Assembly (NCBI GenBank): GCA_023433405.1
Contig: JAEZCT010000029.1
Location: 1 to 13,185 of the forward strand
Direction: 5' to 3'
From: Bacillota bacterium
GTDB lineage: Bacteria > Bacillota > Clostridia > Oscillospirales > Ruminococcaceae
DNA length: 13,185 nucleotides
Positions 1 through 7,127 of this stretch are shown here, piece after piece. Every line of letters begins with the position of its first letter. The stretch's first letter is position 1. The notes beneath the pieces were generated by a model. It saw only the letters and a list, made by a program, of their open reading frames with translations. It was not told where the DNA came from and ran no database searches. The position numbers and the translations under genes are program-made.

Positions 1-67
1 AGTGTATAAAAATCAAGTGAAAAGCTTTAGTTTATGGGTTTTTACTTGATTTTTATCTACACTTTTT
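1..67 (+). terminator. AT-rich stem-loop, possible terminator of a gene left of the window
   Basis: Positions 1-18 are the inverted complement of 44-63, apart from a two-base bulge (TC) in the right arm; the loop is 19-43. The right arm runs into a T tract at 63-67. This fits a Rho-independent terminator for a plus-strand gene ending before the window. The loop is long and the stem is AT-rich, so a plain inverted repeat beside the repeat element that follows is the alternative. Confidence 0.45.
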
Positions 68-84
68 GAGGGGATTAGTATTGG

Positions 85-296
85 TCACAAGTCATGCTTC
101 GTTTGCCCTTGCTTTGAGCTGGGTTCAGGGTGTCCCTGCTTCGCTTTACTAAATCGCTTACTTTTCTCGAACAAGAAAAGTAAGCCGCCTGTCGGCGCGG
201 GTGCCGACGTTCCAACAACTTGATGATGATTACCTAAAAGCCCACCAAATCACAAAGTTTATAAAATCGGTTTTTTGATACTCCAATAAACCATAA
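85..296 (-). repeat. Dispersed ~210-bp repeat, copy A (inverted relative to copies B and C)
   Basis: Read on the minus strand, this stretch matches 12804-13000 almost base for base and shares a shorter core with 7199-7322. It contains two hairpins. One has GTCGGC/GCCGAC arms (191-196 and 203-208). The other has 11-bp arms CTTACTTTTCT/AGAAAAGTAAG (157-167 and 174-184) with a six-base loop. Relative to copy C it has about seven extra bases just after the second hairpin in repeat orientation. Its outer end begins TCACAAGT (85-92), the same eight bases that open copy C at 12797-12804, so imperfect terminal inverted repeats are possible. Its inner end abuts the stop codon of the bactofilin-like gene. 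No protein-coding content is visible. Together with the hairpin at 1-67 it fills the gene-free left end of the window. Confidence 0.9.
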
Positions 297-1199
297 TTAA
301 ACCTTTCGTTCCTCGCCGATTCTCGCGTCGTCGGAACGATTTAAGCAGCCCTGGTACTCTACCAGCCCGATGTCGCACCCTCTGCCTATGGTAATAAGGT
401 TGCCGCGAACCACCTTGGCCGTGGTGTTCTCAAGCGAAATCTCGTTGCCCTCTATGAGCTCTGTCTCAAGCCTTGGGGTATGGATGCCCAGGATGCTTTT
501 AAAAAAGCCGAGCACCTGCAAGCTGGTGCGCACCTCTATCCGTTCGCCGCCAATCTCCCGCGCGCGGCTGGTGTGGGAATGCAGCTTGACTCGTATCGTA
601 TCGGCATTGAGTAAACCGCCGATGTCGAACACGCCTTCGGGCTCAAAGGTTTCAGCACTGCAATCTTGCCGCACCGAAAGGGAGCCGCCCACCGAAAGAT
701 TCTGCGCCTTTAGCCCCTTATTCACCGACACGGAGCCATACGCGGAAAAATCCCCGCAGTTTACCTCTCCTTTGATGTTGGAGGAGCCGTGAAATATCGC
801 TTTTTTGCCGTGTAGGTCGCCATCAATTTTAGCGGAACCGCTGATTGTGATCTCCTCGCCTTTTACGCTGCCCTGCATGCTGCCGGATCCCGAAATTGAC
901 AGCTCGCGGCAAACCAGGTCGCCGCTTATTTTCCCGGAGCCGTTAATGACGACGGTGTCGTAGCTTCCGCCGCCCGCGCACCCGGAACCGTTAATCTTAA
1001 TATTCCTGGCAGAGCCCTCGCTGCCTCCGGCCTCGCCGGTACCGGTAACCTTGCCCGAGCCCGTAATCTCGACGTTTTCAAAGGACGCGCCCGAAACGGA
1101 GCCCGACCCGCTGATTTTTACCGAACGGTAGCTGCCGCCCTCCACCCGTCCGGACCCGCTGATGTGAATATCCCCGTGTGCCGTGTTATCGTTTATCAT
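297..1199 (-). CDS. Bactofilin-like polymer-forming protein (YhbE/YhbF-type)
   Basis: This 300-residue protein has no signal peptide or membrane segment. Its first ~125 residues are built from short repeats centred on (I/V)xGSG, for example ISGSG, ITGSG and INGSG, spaced about 12-20 residues apart. Shorter Gly/Ser turns continue to about residue 175. This is the pattern of a right-handed beta-solenoid such as bactofilin, a cytoplasmic protein that self-assembles into filaments without nucleotide. The C-terminal ~120 residues are less repetitive. Bacillus subtilis has bactofilins YhbE and YhbF downstream of the regulator YhbD. The same order here, with a YhbD-like gene 85 bases upstream, supports the call and suggests one transcript. 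The ATG at 1199 is preceded by AAAGGATAGGG at suitable spacing. DUF4097-like adhesin proteins share the Gly/Ser beta-repeat look, but the YhbD neighbour favours bactofilin. The cellular role in this organism is unknown. Confidence 0.8.
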   Translation of the reverse strand: MINDNTAHGDIHISGSGRVEGGSYRSVKISGSGSVSGASFENVEITGSGKVTGTGEAGGSEGSARNIKINGSGCAGGGSYDTVVINGSGKISGDLVCRELSISGSGSMQGSVKGEEITISGSAKIDGDLHGKKAIFHGSSNIKGEVNCGDFSAYGSVSVNKGLKAQNLSVGGSLSVRQDCSAETFEPEGVFDIGGLLNADTIRVKLHSHTSRAREIGGERIEVRTSLQVLGFFKSILGIHTPRLETELIEGNEISLENTTAKVVRGNLITIGRGCDIGLVEYQGCLNRSDDARIGEERKV

Positions 1200-1284
1200 A
1201 AATACCCTATCCTTTCCGCGTCAGTGTGCTTTGCACTGTACGCCGCACAACGAACCTATATGCTTATCCTTTGCTCCTTGCCGC

Positions 1285-1938
1285 CTATACCAGCAGCAGC
1301 TTTAATTCCTCAATCGCGGCGGCGCTTGCAATGCGCTCTATGAGCCGCACCCCTTTGTCAAAAACCACCTCGCAGGGCGGTGAAACCGCAAAGCAGGAGA
1401 AAACCCCCAGCTTGCGTATGAGATACAGCTCCCCTCCCGCCGGGGACATACCAAAGCCACCGTTTTCTCCGCCCAGCGTCTCGGCAAGCGTCCTGCCCTC
1501 ATCCAGGTTAATGCAGCCCGCTAGGATGAGCTTATTGAGGATATAAAGGGTCAGCACATCCTCAAAATTCAGCACCCCGCTGAGCTGCGGTTCCTCCAGC
1601 GAATCCGAGCCGCGCCATTGCAGGTAGTTTTCGAGAACTTCCTTCGCAACAATGTTTCGTTTCATTAGCTCCTCTGCGTTCAGAGAGAGCGGGCTTTGCG
1701 CCGGGGAGAACAGCCCCGCCAGGTCATCGAGTGAAACCTCCTCTTTCATGCTCTTAATCTTGTCAATGCGCGAAAGCACCTTCTCCTTGGGCAGAAAGGT
1801 CTCCTGCCCCGTGTAGGAGGAACGCTTAATGAACCAATCGTCAGGGATAAGCCCCTTGCGCTTCCAACGGTACAGCTGCCCGTAGGAGATGCCCGTTAAC
1901 TCCAGCAGGTCCTTTTTCGCAATCAGCTCCTCATCCAT
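1285..1938 (-). CDS. yhbD: YhbD-like MerR-type transcriptional regulator (DUF4004 family)
   Basis: The 217-residue protein opens with a helix-turn-helix of MerR type at about residues 5-60. It includes LLELTGISYGQLYRWKRKG, then GLIP and a TGQETF segment typical of B. subtilis YhbD. Residues 60-217 carry no motif I recognise beyond that family resemblance and probably form the effector or dimerisation part. A likely role is control of its own promoter and of the downstream bactofilin-like gene; this is inferred from gene order and from a dyad inside its promoter. The ATG at 1938 follows AAAGGGGGG at about nine bases. An overlapping ATG six bases upstream is out of frame. The 85-base gap to the next gene contains no convincing terminator. 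Confidence 0.82.
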   Translation of the reverse strand: MDEELIAKKDLLELTGISYGQLYRWKRKGLIPDDWFIKRSSYTGQETFLPKEKVLSRIDKIKSMKEEVSLDDLAGLFSPAQSPLSLNAEELMKRNIVAKEVLENYLQWRGSDSLEEPQLSGVLNFEDVLTLYILNKLILAGCINLDEGRTLAETLGGENGGFGMSPAGGELYLIRKLGVFSCFAVSPPCEVVFDKGVRLIERIASAAAIEELKLLLV

Positions 1939-1983
1939 GTCATGATTCCCCCCTTTCAGTTATGTCTTTTTTGTCTTGCCTTT

Positions 1984-2012
1984 AGCATAACATAACATTG
2001 TTACGCTGTAAA
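1984..2012 (-). promoter_or_regulatory. Sigma-A promoter with a MerR-like dyad in the spacer, upstream of yhbD
   Basis: On the minus strand TTTACA (2012-2007) and TATGCT (1989-1984) are separated by 17 bases. Between and over them lies an imperfect dyad: AGCATAAC (1984-1991) against GTTACGCT (2000-2007), seven of eight matches. A tighter reading is CATAAC-att-GTTACG. MerR-family proteins usually bind dyads between the -35 and -10 boxes, so autoregulation is a reasonable inference. The spacer is 17 bases rather than the stretched 19-20 typical of MerR-activated promoters, which would fit repression better than activation. Confidence 0.55.
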
Positions 2013-2079
2013 GGGGTGCTTTTTATTTTTTTGTACTATTTTTTAGGCGGGTTTCAAATTATAAGACAAAGCAAAACAC

Positions 2080-2119
2080 AAAACCGTGCGGCGCAAAGAA
2101 ATTGACGCCGCACGGTTTT
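2080..2119 (-). terminator. Rho-independent terminator of the kinase-like gene
   Basis: A 14-bp perfect stem (2080-2093 with 2106-2119) encloses a 12-base loop. It lies 32 bases past the stop codon of the minus-strand kinase-like gene. On that strand the stem ends in TTTT and is followed by T-rich sequence. It separates this gene from the yhbD promoter downstream. T-rich sequence on the plus side as well means it may work in both directions. Confidence 0.8.
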
Positions 2120-2151
2120 ATATTTTTTAATCTTAACAGCTGGGATAGCTA

Positions 2152-3951
2152 TTACTCCTCCTCTTCCATGGCGGGGAGGGATAGGGTAACCGCTGTCAGC
2201 CCGTCGGGGTCGGTGCAAAAGGTGACGGCAGCGCTGTCGCCGTACAGCAGCTTTAGCCGGGTGACAAGGTTTGTGAGGACCGAACCGAAATTCACCGACG
2301 GGGTCACCGCGCTAAGGTCTGTTAGGCGGCGCAGCTCCTCCAGCCTGCCGGGGGAAAGCGGGGGGCCGCTGTCGCGCGCGACGATAACCAGCCGGTTGCC
2401 CTGCACCAGCGCGCGCAGTTCAAAGGTTATTGCCGCATAGCGGGGGGAGGGCACGCGGTCGAGTGCATGGTCGATGAGCGGAAAGATGAGCATTCGGGGA
2501 ATGCGCATCCGCTTCGCGTTTTCCTCTGCCTCCACATGGAAATGAAGGAGTGTGCGCGCATGGTTCTTGGTCAGGTCAAGGTATGCCTCGGCAAGCAAAA
2601 GGGCGTCCTTCACCGCGGCGGTCTCGCCGGAGCGCGATACATAATCAAACAGGGTGGTAAGCGCGTTGGCGGCGGCAGGCAGCTTACTTTCCGCCCCATG
2701 GATGAGAGGGGAGGACAGCACGATTACGGTGCGCCGCAAAAACATAGAGCCTGCCTGTACCTCCAGCCCAAACAGCAGCGCGGCGCTTCGCTCGTCTGCA
2801 ATCTCGGCGCTTTGCTTCTCAAGGGTCTTTGCGCGTTGGGTGAGTGTGCCCAACCGGTCGGTAAGCATGTGAATCTCCGCGCTGTTGTCAAGCTGGCGCA
2901 AAGTCTTACGCCAGCCCGTGTCGCGTGCGGTGGTATCCTCCGAGAAGCGGTAAAACGGGTAGGTGAGGTAGCGGGAATACAGGTGTAAAAACAGCACGAA
3001 AAGCAGCAGTGCCAATAGGATAAACAGCGTAAGCTCCTTGCTTAGCCGGTCACTTTGCCCGGCTACAAAGGCCTTGGGCAGCAGGTGCGCCAGCTTAAAG
3101 CCGCTCAGGGGGGAATCCAAGGCCACCACCGTGTACTCCGTTCCGCCTAGTGTCGTCGAGGTGTTGCCGCGCCCAAGGGAGGCAACAAGGGCGGGACTAA
3201 GCTCTACGAGCATCCCCGGGTTTACAATATCCGGACGGTTGGTGTACAAGAGCTTGCTGTCGGGGCAAAACAGGCACAGCGCCCCCTGGGTATAGATGCT
3301 GTTTTGGGACAGGGTGTCAAAAAATATGGAATCTACCGTTAGCTCCACAACGGCAAGGGGGGTATTGCTTTGAATATCCACAATCGTGCGCGTAATTGTA
3401 AACAGTCCCTCGTTCGAACGCTTGAGCGAATGATATGGCGGCGATTTAGAGGATTCCTCAAAGCCCGGAATTTCGGTCAGCGGCGGGTTTGGCCGGATGT
3501 TTACATTGGGGGAATCTTTGGTCATGGTGTAGCGGGTGCCGCTGTTTATAATATACAGCGAGTAAGAATCAATGTCGTCGCGCGCGTAAAAATGGTTGCG
3601 CAGCAGGGTCTGCATGTAGCTGTCGTACCGGTAATCCCGGGCTTGCTTTGAGGAGATAATTGCCATAAAGGTGTCGTCATTGCGCAGGGACAGGGAATAG
3701 GTTTTGAGCGTGCCGTAATAGGTATCCAGGTCCTTGAGCGACGCGTCAATTACGGCGCGGGTGGAATCGGTGACAACGGTTTTAAAAAGCTCGCCCGCGC
3801 GGCTGCCCACAAACACCGCAAAGGCGGCAATCGCAAGGCAGGCTAAGAAAGCGGCGACCATGGTAAGCTTGCCGGAGAGTGAAAAACGGGCATTGCGATT
3901 TCGTTTCTTATGAGTCGCGTGTTTTTTGTGTCTGTGGAATAAGGGCTCCAT
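2152..3951 (-). CDS. YesM-family sensor histidine kinase homologue with degenerate catalytic motifs (probable pseudokinase)
   Basis: The 599-residue protein has a basic N-terminal tail, a membrane segment at about residues 28-50, an extracellular sensor region of ~255 residues, and a second membrane segment at about 307-325. A linker and a His_kinase/HATPase region follow, the YesM/LytS layout. Key residues are altered. The H-box, normally like QINPHFLYNTL, reads QAGSMFLRRTV, with Met403 in place of the phospho-acceptor His. The N-box reads PLIDHAL, with the Mg-binding Asn replaced by His495. G1 is DSGPP instead of DNGxG, and in G2 the second Gly is Val558. The frame is otherwise intact, with conserved YLDL and RLKLLYGD segments. 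Autophosphorylation is therefore unlikely; a signal-sensing or scaffolding role is inferred. The ATG at 3951 has GGGAGG six bases upstream. A TTG 18 bases further upstream is in frame but would overlap this site. It is divergent from a solute-binding lipoprotein gene, and no response regulator is adjacent. Confidence 0.85.
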   Translation of the reverse strand: MEPLFHRHKKHATHKKRNRNARFSLSGKLTMVAAFLACLAIAAFAVFVGSRAGELFKTVVTDSTRAVIDASLKDLDTYYGTLKTYSLSLRNDDTFMAIISSKQARDYRYDSYMQTLLRNHFYARDDIDSYSLYIINSGTRYTMTKDSPNVNIRPNPPLTEIPGFEESSKSPPYHSLKRSNEGLFTITRTIVDIQSNTPLAVVELTVDSIFFDTLSQNSIYTQGALCLFCPDSKLLYTNRPDIVNPGMLVELSPALVASLGRGNTSTTLGGTEYTVVALDSPLSGFKLAHLLPKAFVAGQSDRLSKELTLFILLALLLFVLFLHLYSRYLTYPFYRFSEDTTARDTGWRKTLRQLDNSAEIHMLTDRLGTLTQRAKTLEKQSAEIADERSAALLFGLEVQAGSMFLRRTVIVLSSPLIHGAESKLPAAANALTTLFDYVSRSGETAAVKDALLLAEAYLDLTKNHARTLLHFHVEAEENAKRMRIPRMLIFPLIDHALDRVPSPRYAAITFELRALVQGNRLVIVARDSGPPLSPGRLEELRRLTDLSAVTPSVNFGSVLTNLVTRLKLLYGDSAAVTFCTDPDGLTAVTLSLPAMEEEE

Positions 3952-4107
3952 TTTCGTCCTCCCGCGCAAAGAGCTTGTTTTGAGAATTACCGGTCAAAGA
4001 TTCGGAACAGCTGATAGCGCCGAAAACAGCCGCTTGCGTGACGGACGGTTTTCTCCTAAACCCGTTTGCATTTGGTTGTCACAGGCATTTTTTGGGCGCC
4101 CGCTAAT

Positions 4108-4161
4108 TTGCAGAAAACAACATATAAAAATGTCACAATATTGACATAAAATTTTCTGCAA
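4108..4161. promoter_or_regulatory. Nested dyad in the divergent intergenic region
   Basis: Outer arms TTGCAGAAAA (4108-4117) and TTTTCTGCAA (4152-4161) enclose inner arms ATGTCA (4130-4135) and TGACAT (4142-4147) around a six-base loop. The inner right arm overlaps a TTGACA (4141-4146). That TTGACA could be the -35 box of a second plus-strand promoter, with weak -10 candidates near 4164-4171. A regulator binding here could control both the kinase-like gene and the solute-binding gene. The rest of 3952-4404 is AT-rich and non-coding. It contains a shorter inverted repeat, GAAAAC (4022-4027) with GTTTTC (4048-4053), in the leader of the kinase-like gene. Confidence 0.45.
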
Positions 4162-4236
4162 TTCATATACATTATACCATATATTGCTTTACAATATAAC
4201 TGTTTTCCTCAAAATACAATAAAATTCAACAAAAGA

Positions 4237-4265
4237 TTTACAACGCGCGATTTTCAAGCTATACT
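4237..4265 (+). promoter_or_regulatory. Sigma-A promoter of the solute-binding lipoprotein gene
   Basis: TTTACA (4237-4242) and TATACT (4260-4265) are 17 bases apart, close to the sigma-A consensus and optimal spacing. Initiation near 4272 would leave a leader of about 130 bases before the ATG at 4405. No terminator or riboswitch fold was recognised in that leader. Confidence 0.6.
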
Positions 4266-4404
4266 CAAATAGAAGGCAGTAGAACGGATATATTATTCTG
4301 CTATAGTTCCGAATAAAACAATGCTTTGCGCTGTTTTCTGGCGAAAAACCTTGCAGCATAGTCATTAAAAAGTGGAGGATTTCCATTTTAACAGGAGGGA
4401 TATT

Positions 4405-5730
4405 ATGCGGGTAAAGCAGGCGCTTTGCTTTTTGCTTGCTGCGGGGTGCTTACTGGGTATATCTGCGGGCTGTGCGGGCCAGCCGATTATGCCCTCCCAG
4501 TTTAGCTCCCCGGCGAACGGAGCAAGGACTGTTGTCCTTGATGTTATGCTAAACAGCCCTGAGCTTACCGAGCAGTACCGTGCGCTCGCAGACTCCTATC
4601 TGGCGGTGAGCGGTATCGTGAGCCTTAGGCTGGATATCCGGCAAAACGATTACCCCCAGGTGCTTAAAACCAAGCTTAACGCGGGTGACGCGCCCGACAT
4701 CTTCTTAACGGGCGCCTACAAAGACAATGATATTTATGAAAGCTATGTGTATCACCTGACCAATGAGCCGTTTATTAAAGAGCTTGACCCCCAGCTGCTT
4801 AATAATGTTACGGTTAACGGGAATATTACCGGTTGTCCCTTTTTGGTGCAGTCCCATTCTTTTATATATAACAAAAGGCTGTTTCGTCTTGCGGGTATTA
4901 CCGAGCCGCCCGAGACGCTTAAGGAGTACCGCGAGGCGTGTGAGGCGCTTGCGCACAAGGGATTCACCCCATTTTCCACCGGCTTTGCCGACTGGTGGGT
5001 GCTGCCGCAAATCTTTTACCCCTCCGCAAGCGATGTAAACGGCGGGGATTATGAAGGGCTGTACCAAAGCCTCAAGGATGGCTTGGCAACACCGGAACAG
5101 CTCCCGGAGTTTGCGTTCGCGCTGGATGTGATTGATTTGGTGCGGCAATACGGCGGCGAAAGCCCCATGACCTCCGATTTTGACGCCCAATGCAAGGAGT
5201 TTGCCGACGAAACGGCGGCAATTATCCATCAGGGCATTTGGGCGGAGAAAACAATATTAAAGCACAACCCGCGTATAGAGCTTGGGTACCTGCTATCCCC
5301 GCGGCTTGACGGCAAGGGGGTAATTGCGGTGGATTCCAACCTGGTCTTTCGCGTCAGCAAAAGCTCTGCGGAGCTTGAGGAAGCCCTTGGTTTTTTAACC
5401 TGGCTGTATACCTCAAAGGTCGGCAGGGAATGGTTTTCCGGGCAGGTGAGGCAGCTTTCGCCTTTTCGGGAGGGCGAGGCCGCCGATACGCCGCTTGGCA
5501 GTGAGACGCAAAAGGCGATGAGGGAGGGTGCAGCCGCCCCATGGTGGATATTTGACGCCCCGGCCGAAATCGAGCATTCCTTGGGGCAGCTTTTGCAGTC
5601 TTACGCGGCGGGGCTGACCGCCAGACCGGAGGTCTTTGCCCGCATGGAACAGCTTTTTTCCGCCCGGGATAACCCGGCAAACTTTGGGGTGTCACCACCT
5701 GATATCATTAAAGAGGACCCCCAGGGGTAG
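4405..5730 (+). CDS. Extracellular solute-binding lipoprotein, sugar ABC type (family 1)
   Basis: The 441-residue product starts with a lipoprotein signal: two basic residues, a hydrophobic core, then SAGC with Cys23 as the likely lipidated residue. The lipobox lacks the usual Leu at -3. The mature part reads as a family 1 (UgpB/MalE-like) binding protein, with an early KLNAGDAPDIF segment, then SFIYNKRLF followed by GITEPPETLKEY, and later VSKSSAELEEALGFLTWLYT. It should sit on the outer membrane face and bind a sugar or oligosaccharide; the ligand cannot be read from sequence. The ATG at 4405 follows AGGAGGG; an in-frame ATG at 4372 lacks a comparable site. There are no permease or ATPase genes beside it. 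It faces the degenerate YesM-like protein, so a role as an extracellular sensor subunit is possible, as is use with distant permeases. Confidence 0.85.
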   Translation: MRVKQALCFLLAAGCLLGISAGCAGQPIMPSQFSSPANGARTVVLDVMLNSPELTEQYRALADSYLAVSGIVSLRLDIRQNDYPQVLKTKLNAGDAPDIFLTGAYKDNDIYESYVYHLTNEPFIKELDPQLLNNVTVNGNITGCPFLVQSHSFIYNKRLFRLAGITEPPETLKEYREACEALAHKGFTPFSTGFADWWVLPQIFYPSASDVNGGDYEGLYQSLKDGLATPEQLPEFAFALDVIDLVRQYGGESPMTSDFDAQCKEFADETAAIIHQGIWAEKTILKHNPRIELGYLLSPRLDGKGVIAVDSNLVFRVSKSSAELEEALGFLTWLYTSKVGREWFSGQVRQLSPFREGEAADTPLGSETQKAMREGAAAPWWIFDAPAEIEHSLGQLLQSYAAGLTARPEVFARMEQLFSARDNPANFGVSPPDIIKEDPQG

Positions 5731-5779
5731 CAAGGCAGGGAAGTGTGCTCTCATTGTCGCAATATAGGAGGGGTGCCGT

Positions 5780-6685
5780 ATGCAGATTCGCCGGTTGTTT
5801 GAGATGGTATACCTGTTAACCCAGCGTGAAAGTATGACAGCGGCGGAGTTTGCTGAGCGTTTTGAGATATCGGTGCGCACCGTATACCGAGACATCGACC
5901 TGTTAAGCGGTGCCGGCATACCCATTTACGCCAGCCGCGGTAAGGGTGGGGGAATCCATCTGCTAAAGGATTTTATGCTGGAGCGCTCCCTGCTTTCGGA
6001 GCGGGAGCAGAATGAGATTTTAGCAAGCCTTGAGAGCGTAACCGCCCTGAACGCGATGGAGGCGGAGCCGGTGCTTACAAAGCTTGCGGCGCTGTTTCGC
6101 AAAAAGCCGACGCATTGGCTGGATATTGACTTTTCGCACTGGGGCGGCGGTACGGCAGACCGCGCGCGGTTTGAGCTGCTTAAACAGGCCATCCTCAGTT
6201 GGGGGGTCGTCACCTTTGACTACTACGGCATCTCCGGGCAAAAGACCACCCGGGCAGCGGAGCCGCTCCGCCTTCTGTTTAAGGGGCTGGGGTGGTATTT
6301 GTATGCTTACTGCCGCACCCGCGGCGCTTACCGGCTGTTTAAGGTAGGCAGAATGAAAAACCTAAGTCTGACGGGAGAAAGCTTTGCGGAGCGGGATTAT
6401 TCCGCTGCCTATGAGGATGAGGAGCCTATCTTTTACAGCAAAACCACGGCGGTGGTGCTAAGGTTTAATAAAAGCCTTGCCTTTCGCGTTTACGATGAGT
6501 TTGACGAAAACCAGGTAGCTTTAAACGAAGACGGCAGCTTTACCGTAATGACCGAGCTGCCTCTGGGAGAATGGTCATATGGCTACCTTCTGTCGTATGG
6601 AGAAAACGCCGAGGTGCTGTCCCCCCTTTTTTTGCGGGAAAGGCTGGCGGAAATTGCGCAGCAAATTTGCCAAAAATACGAATAA
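5780..6685 (+). CDS. WYL-domain transcriptional regulator (YafY/DeoR-type HTH)
   Basis: The 301-residue protein has an N-terminal winged helix-turn-helix at about residues 1-62, with MTAAEFAERFEIS then VRTVYRDIDLLSGAGIP and a Gly-rich wing. Its central WYL domain at about 135-200 contains the literal Trp-Tyr-Leu at 172-174 and a downstream YRLFKVGRM segment. A C-terminal WYL-associated extension follows. WYL domains bind small ligands or nucleic acid ends, and the family includes metabolic repressors and regulators of defence loci. The start at 5780 has GGAGG at eight bases. The gene begins 49 bases after the solute-binding gene on the same strand with no clear terminator between, so co-transcription is plausible. 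Its target and ligand are unknown. Confidence 0.88.
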   Translation: MQIRRLFEMVYLLTQRESMTAAEFAERFEISVRTVYRDIDLLSGAGIPIYASRGKGGGIHLLKDFMLERSLLSEREQNEILASLESVTALNAMEAEPVLTKLAALFRKKPTHWLDIDFSHWGGGTADRARFELLKQAILSWGVVTFDYYGISGQKTTRAAEPLRLLFKGLGWYLYAYCRTRGAYRLFKVGRMKNLSLTGESFAERDYSAAYEDEEPIFYSKTTAVVLRFNKSLAFRVYDEFDENQVALNEDGSFTVMTELPLGEWSYGYLLSYGENAEVLSPLFLRERLAEIAQQICQKYE

Positions 6686-6720
6686 CAGCTTATACGCAAT
6701 GATTTAGCCCAAAACCGCCA

Positions 6721-6758
6721 CTGTATCTATGGGTGGGGCAGTCAGCCCCACGCTACAG
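6721..6758 (+). other. Two-step stem-loop in the leader of the small lipoprotein gene
   Basis: GTGGGGC (6733-6739) pairs with GCCCCAC (6745-6751) around a five-base loop. Outside it CTGTA (6721-6725) pairs with TACAG (6754-6758). No T tract follows, so it is not a typical terminator of the WYL gene just upstream. It ends 27 bases before the next start codon and could be a processing or stability element. Confidence 0.4.
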
Positions 6759-6785
6759 GAAAGAATGAAGAAAGGCGGAACGCAA

Positions 6786-7085
6786 ATGCTTAAGAGGGCT
6801 TTTATTTTATTATTCGCCGTTATGCTGCTGGGCGGCTGCGCCCCACAGCGCGAAACGGTAGTATTTACAGGCGAGATTATGGAGATTGCGGAGAACGGGA
6901 TACTCGTATCCACACAAGACCTTGAGGGTACCGACCAGATCTATGCCTGGTATGATAAGGATATGGAGCCGGTTGGCTTTGACCTGTTTGTTGGGCAAAA
7001 GGTTAAGGTCACCATTTGGCCGGAGATTCGCGAGAGCTACCCCCCTCAGGCGACAGCGGTAAAGCTGGAGGAGATTTCGGGTTGA
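6786..7085 (+). CDS. Small lipoprotein, DUF3221/YobA-like
   Basis: This 99-residue protein begins with MLKR, a hydrophobic stretch, and a good lipobox LGGC with Cys18 as the lipid site. It should be anchored on the outer face of the cytoplasmic membrane. The remaining ~80 residues form a small, probably beta-rich domain. It has FTGEIMEIAENGILVST near the start and a V.VTIW strand later, resembling DUF3221 proteins such as B. subtilis YobA, whose function is not known. The family assignment is by pattern only. I chose the ATG at 6786 because GGCGG lies six bases before it and the signal peptide then starts correctly. In-frame ATGs at 6729 and 6765 lack proper binding sites and would place charged residues ahead of the signal. 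It follows the WYL gene by 100 bases and ends just before a strong terminator. Confidence 0.75.
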   Translation: MLKRAFILLFAVMLLGGCAPQRETVVFTGEIMEIAENGILVSTQDLEGTDQIYAWYDKDMEPVGFDLFVGQKVKVTIWPEIRESYPPQATAVKLEEISG

Positions 7086-7127
7086 TATGCGCTTTGCAAG
7101 CCCAACCGATAGCCGGTTAATTTGTCG

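Noticed and set aside
85..296. CRISPR array or IS element as an explanation of the repeats
   Set aside because: There are only three long copies kilobases apart, with no regular spacers, no transposase and no cas genes.
2467..2988. 173-codon open frame on the plus strand
   Set aside because: It is antisense to the kinase-like gene's HATPase region and has no translation signals.
2152..3951. Calling the kinase-like gene a pseudogene
   Set aside because: The reading frame is complete with a good start site and terminator, and non-catalytic conserved segments are intact; loss of catalysis alone does not make it a broken gene.
4705..5229. 174-codon open frame on the minus strand
   Set aside because: It is entirely antisense to the solute-binding protein gene, with no ribosome binding site or recognisable domain.
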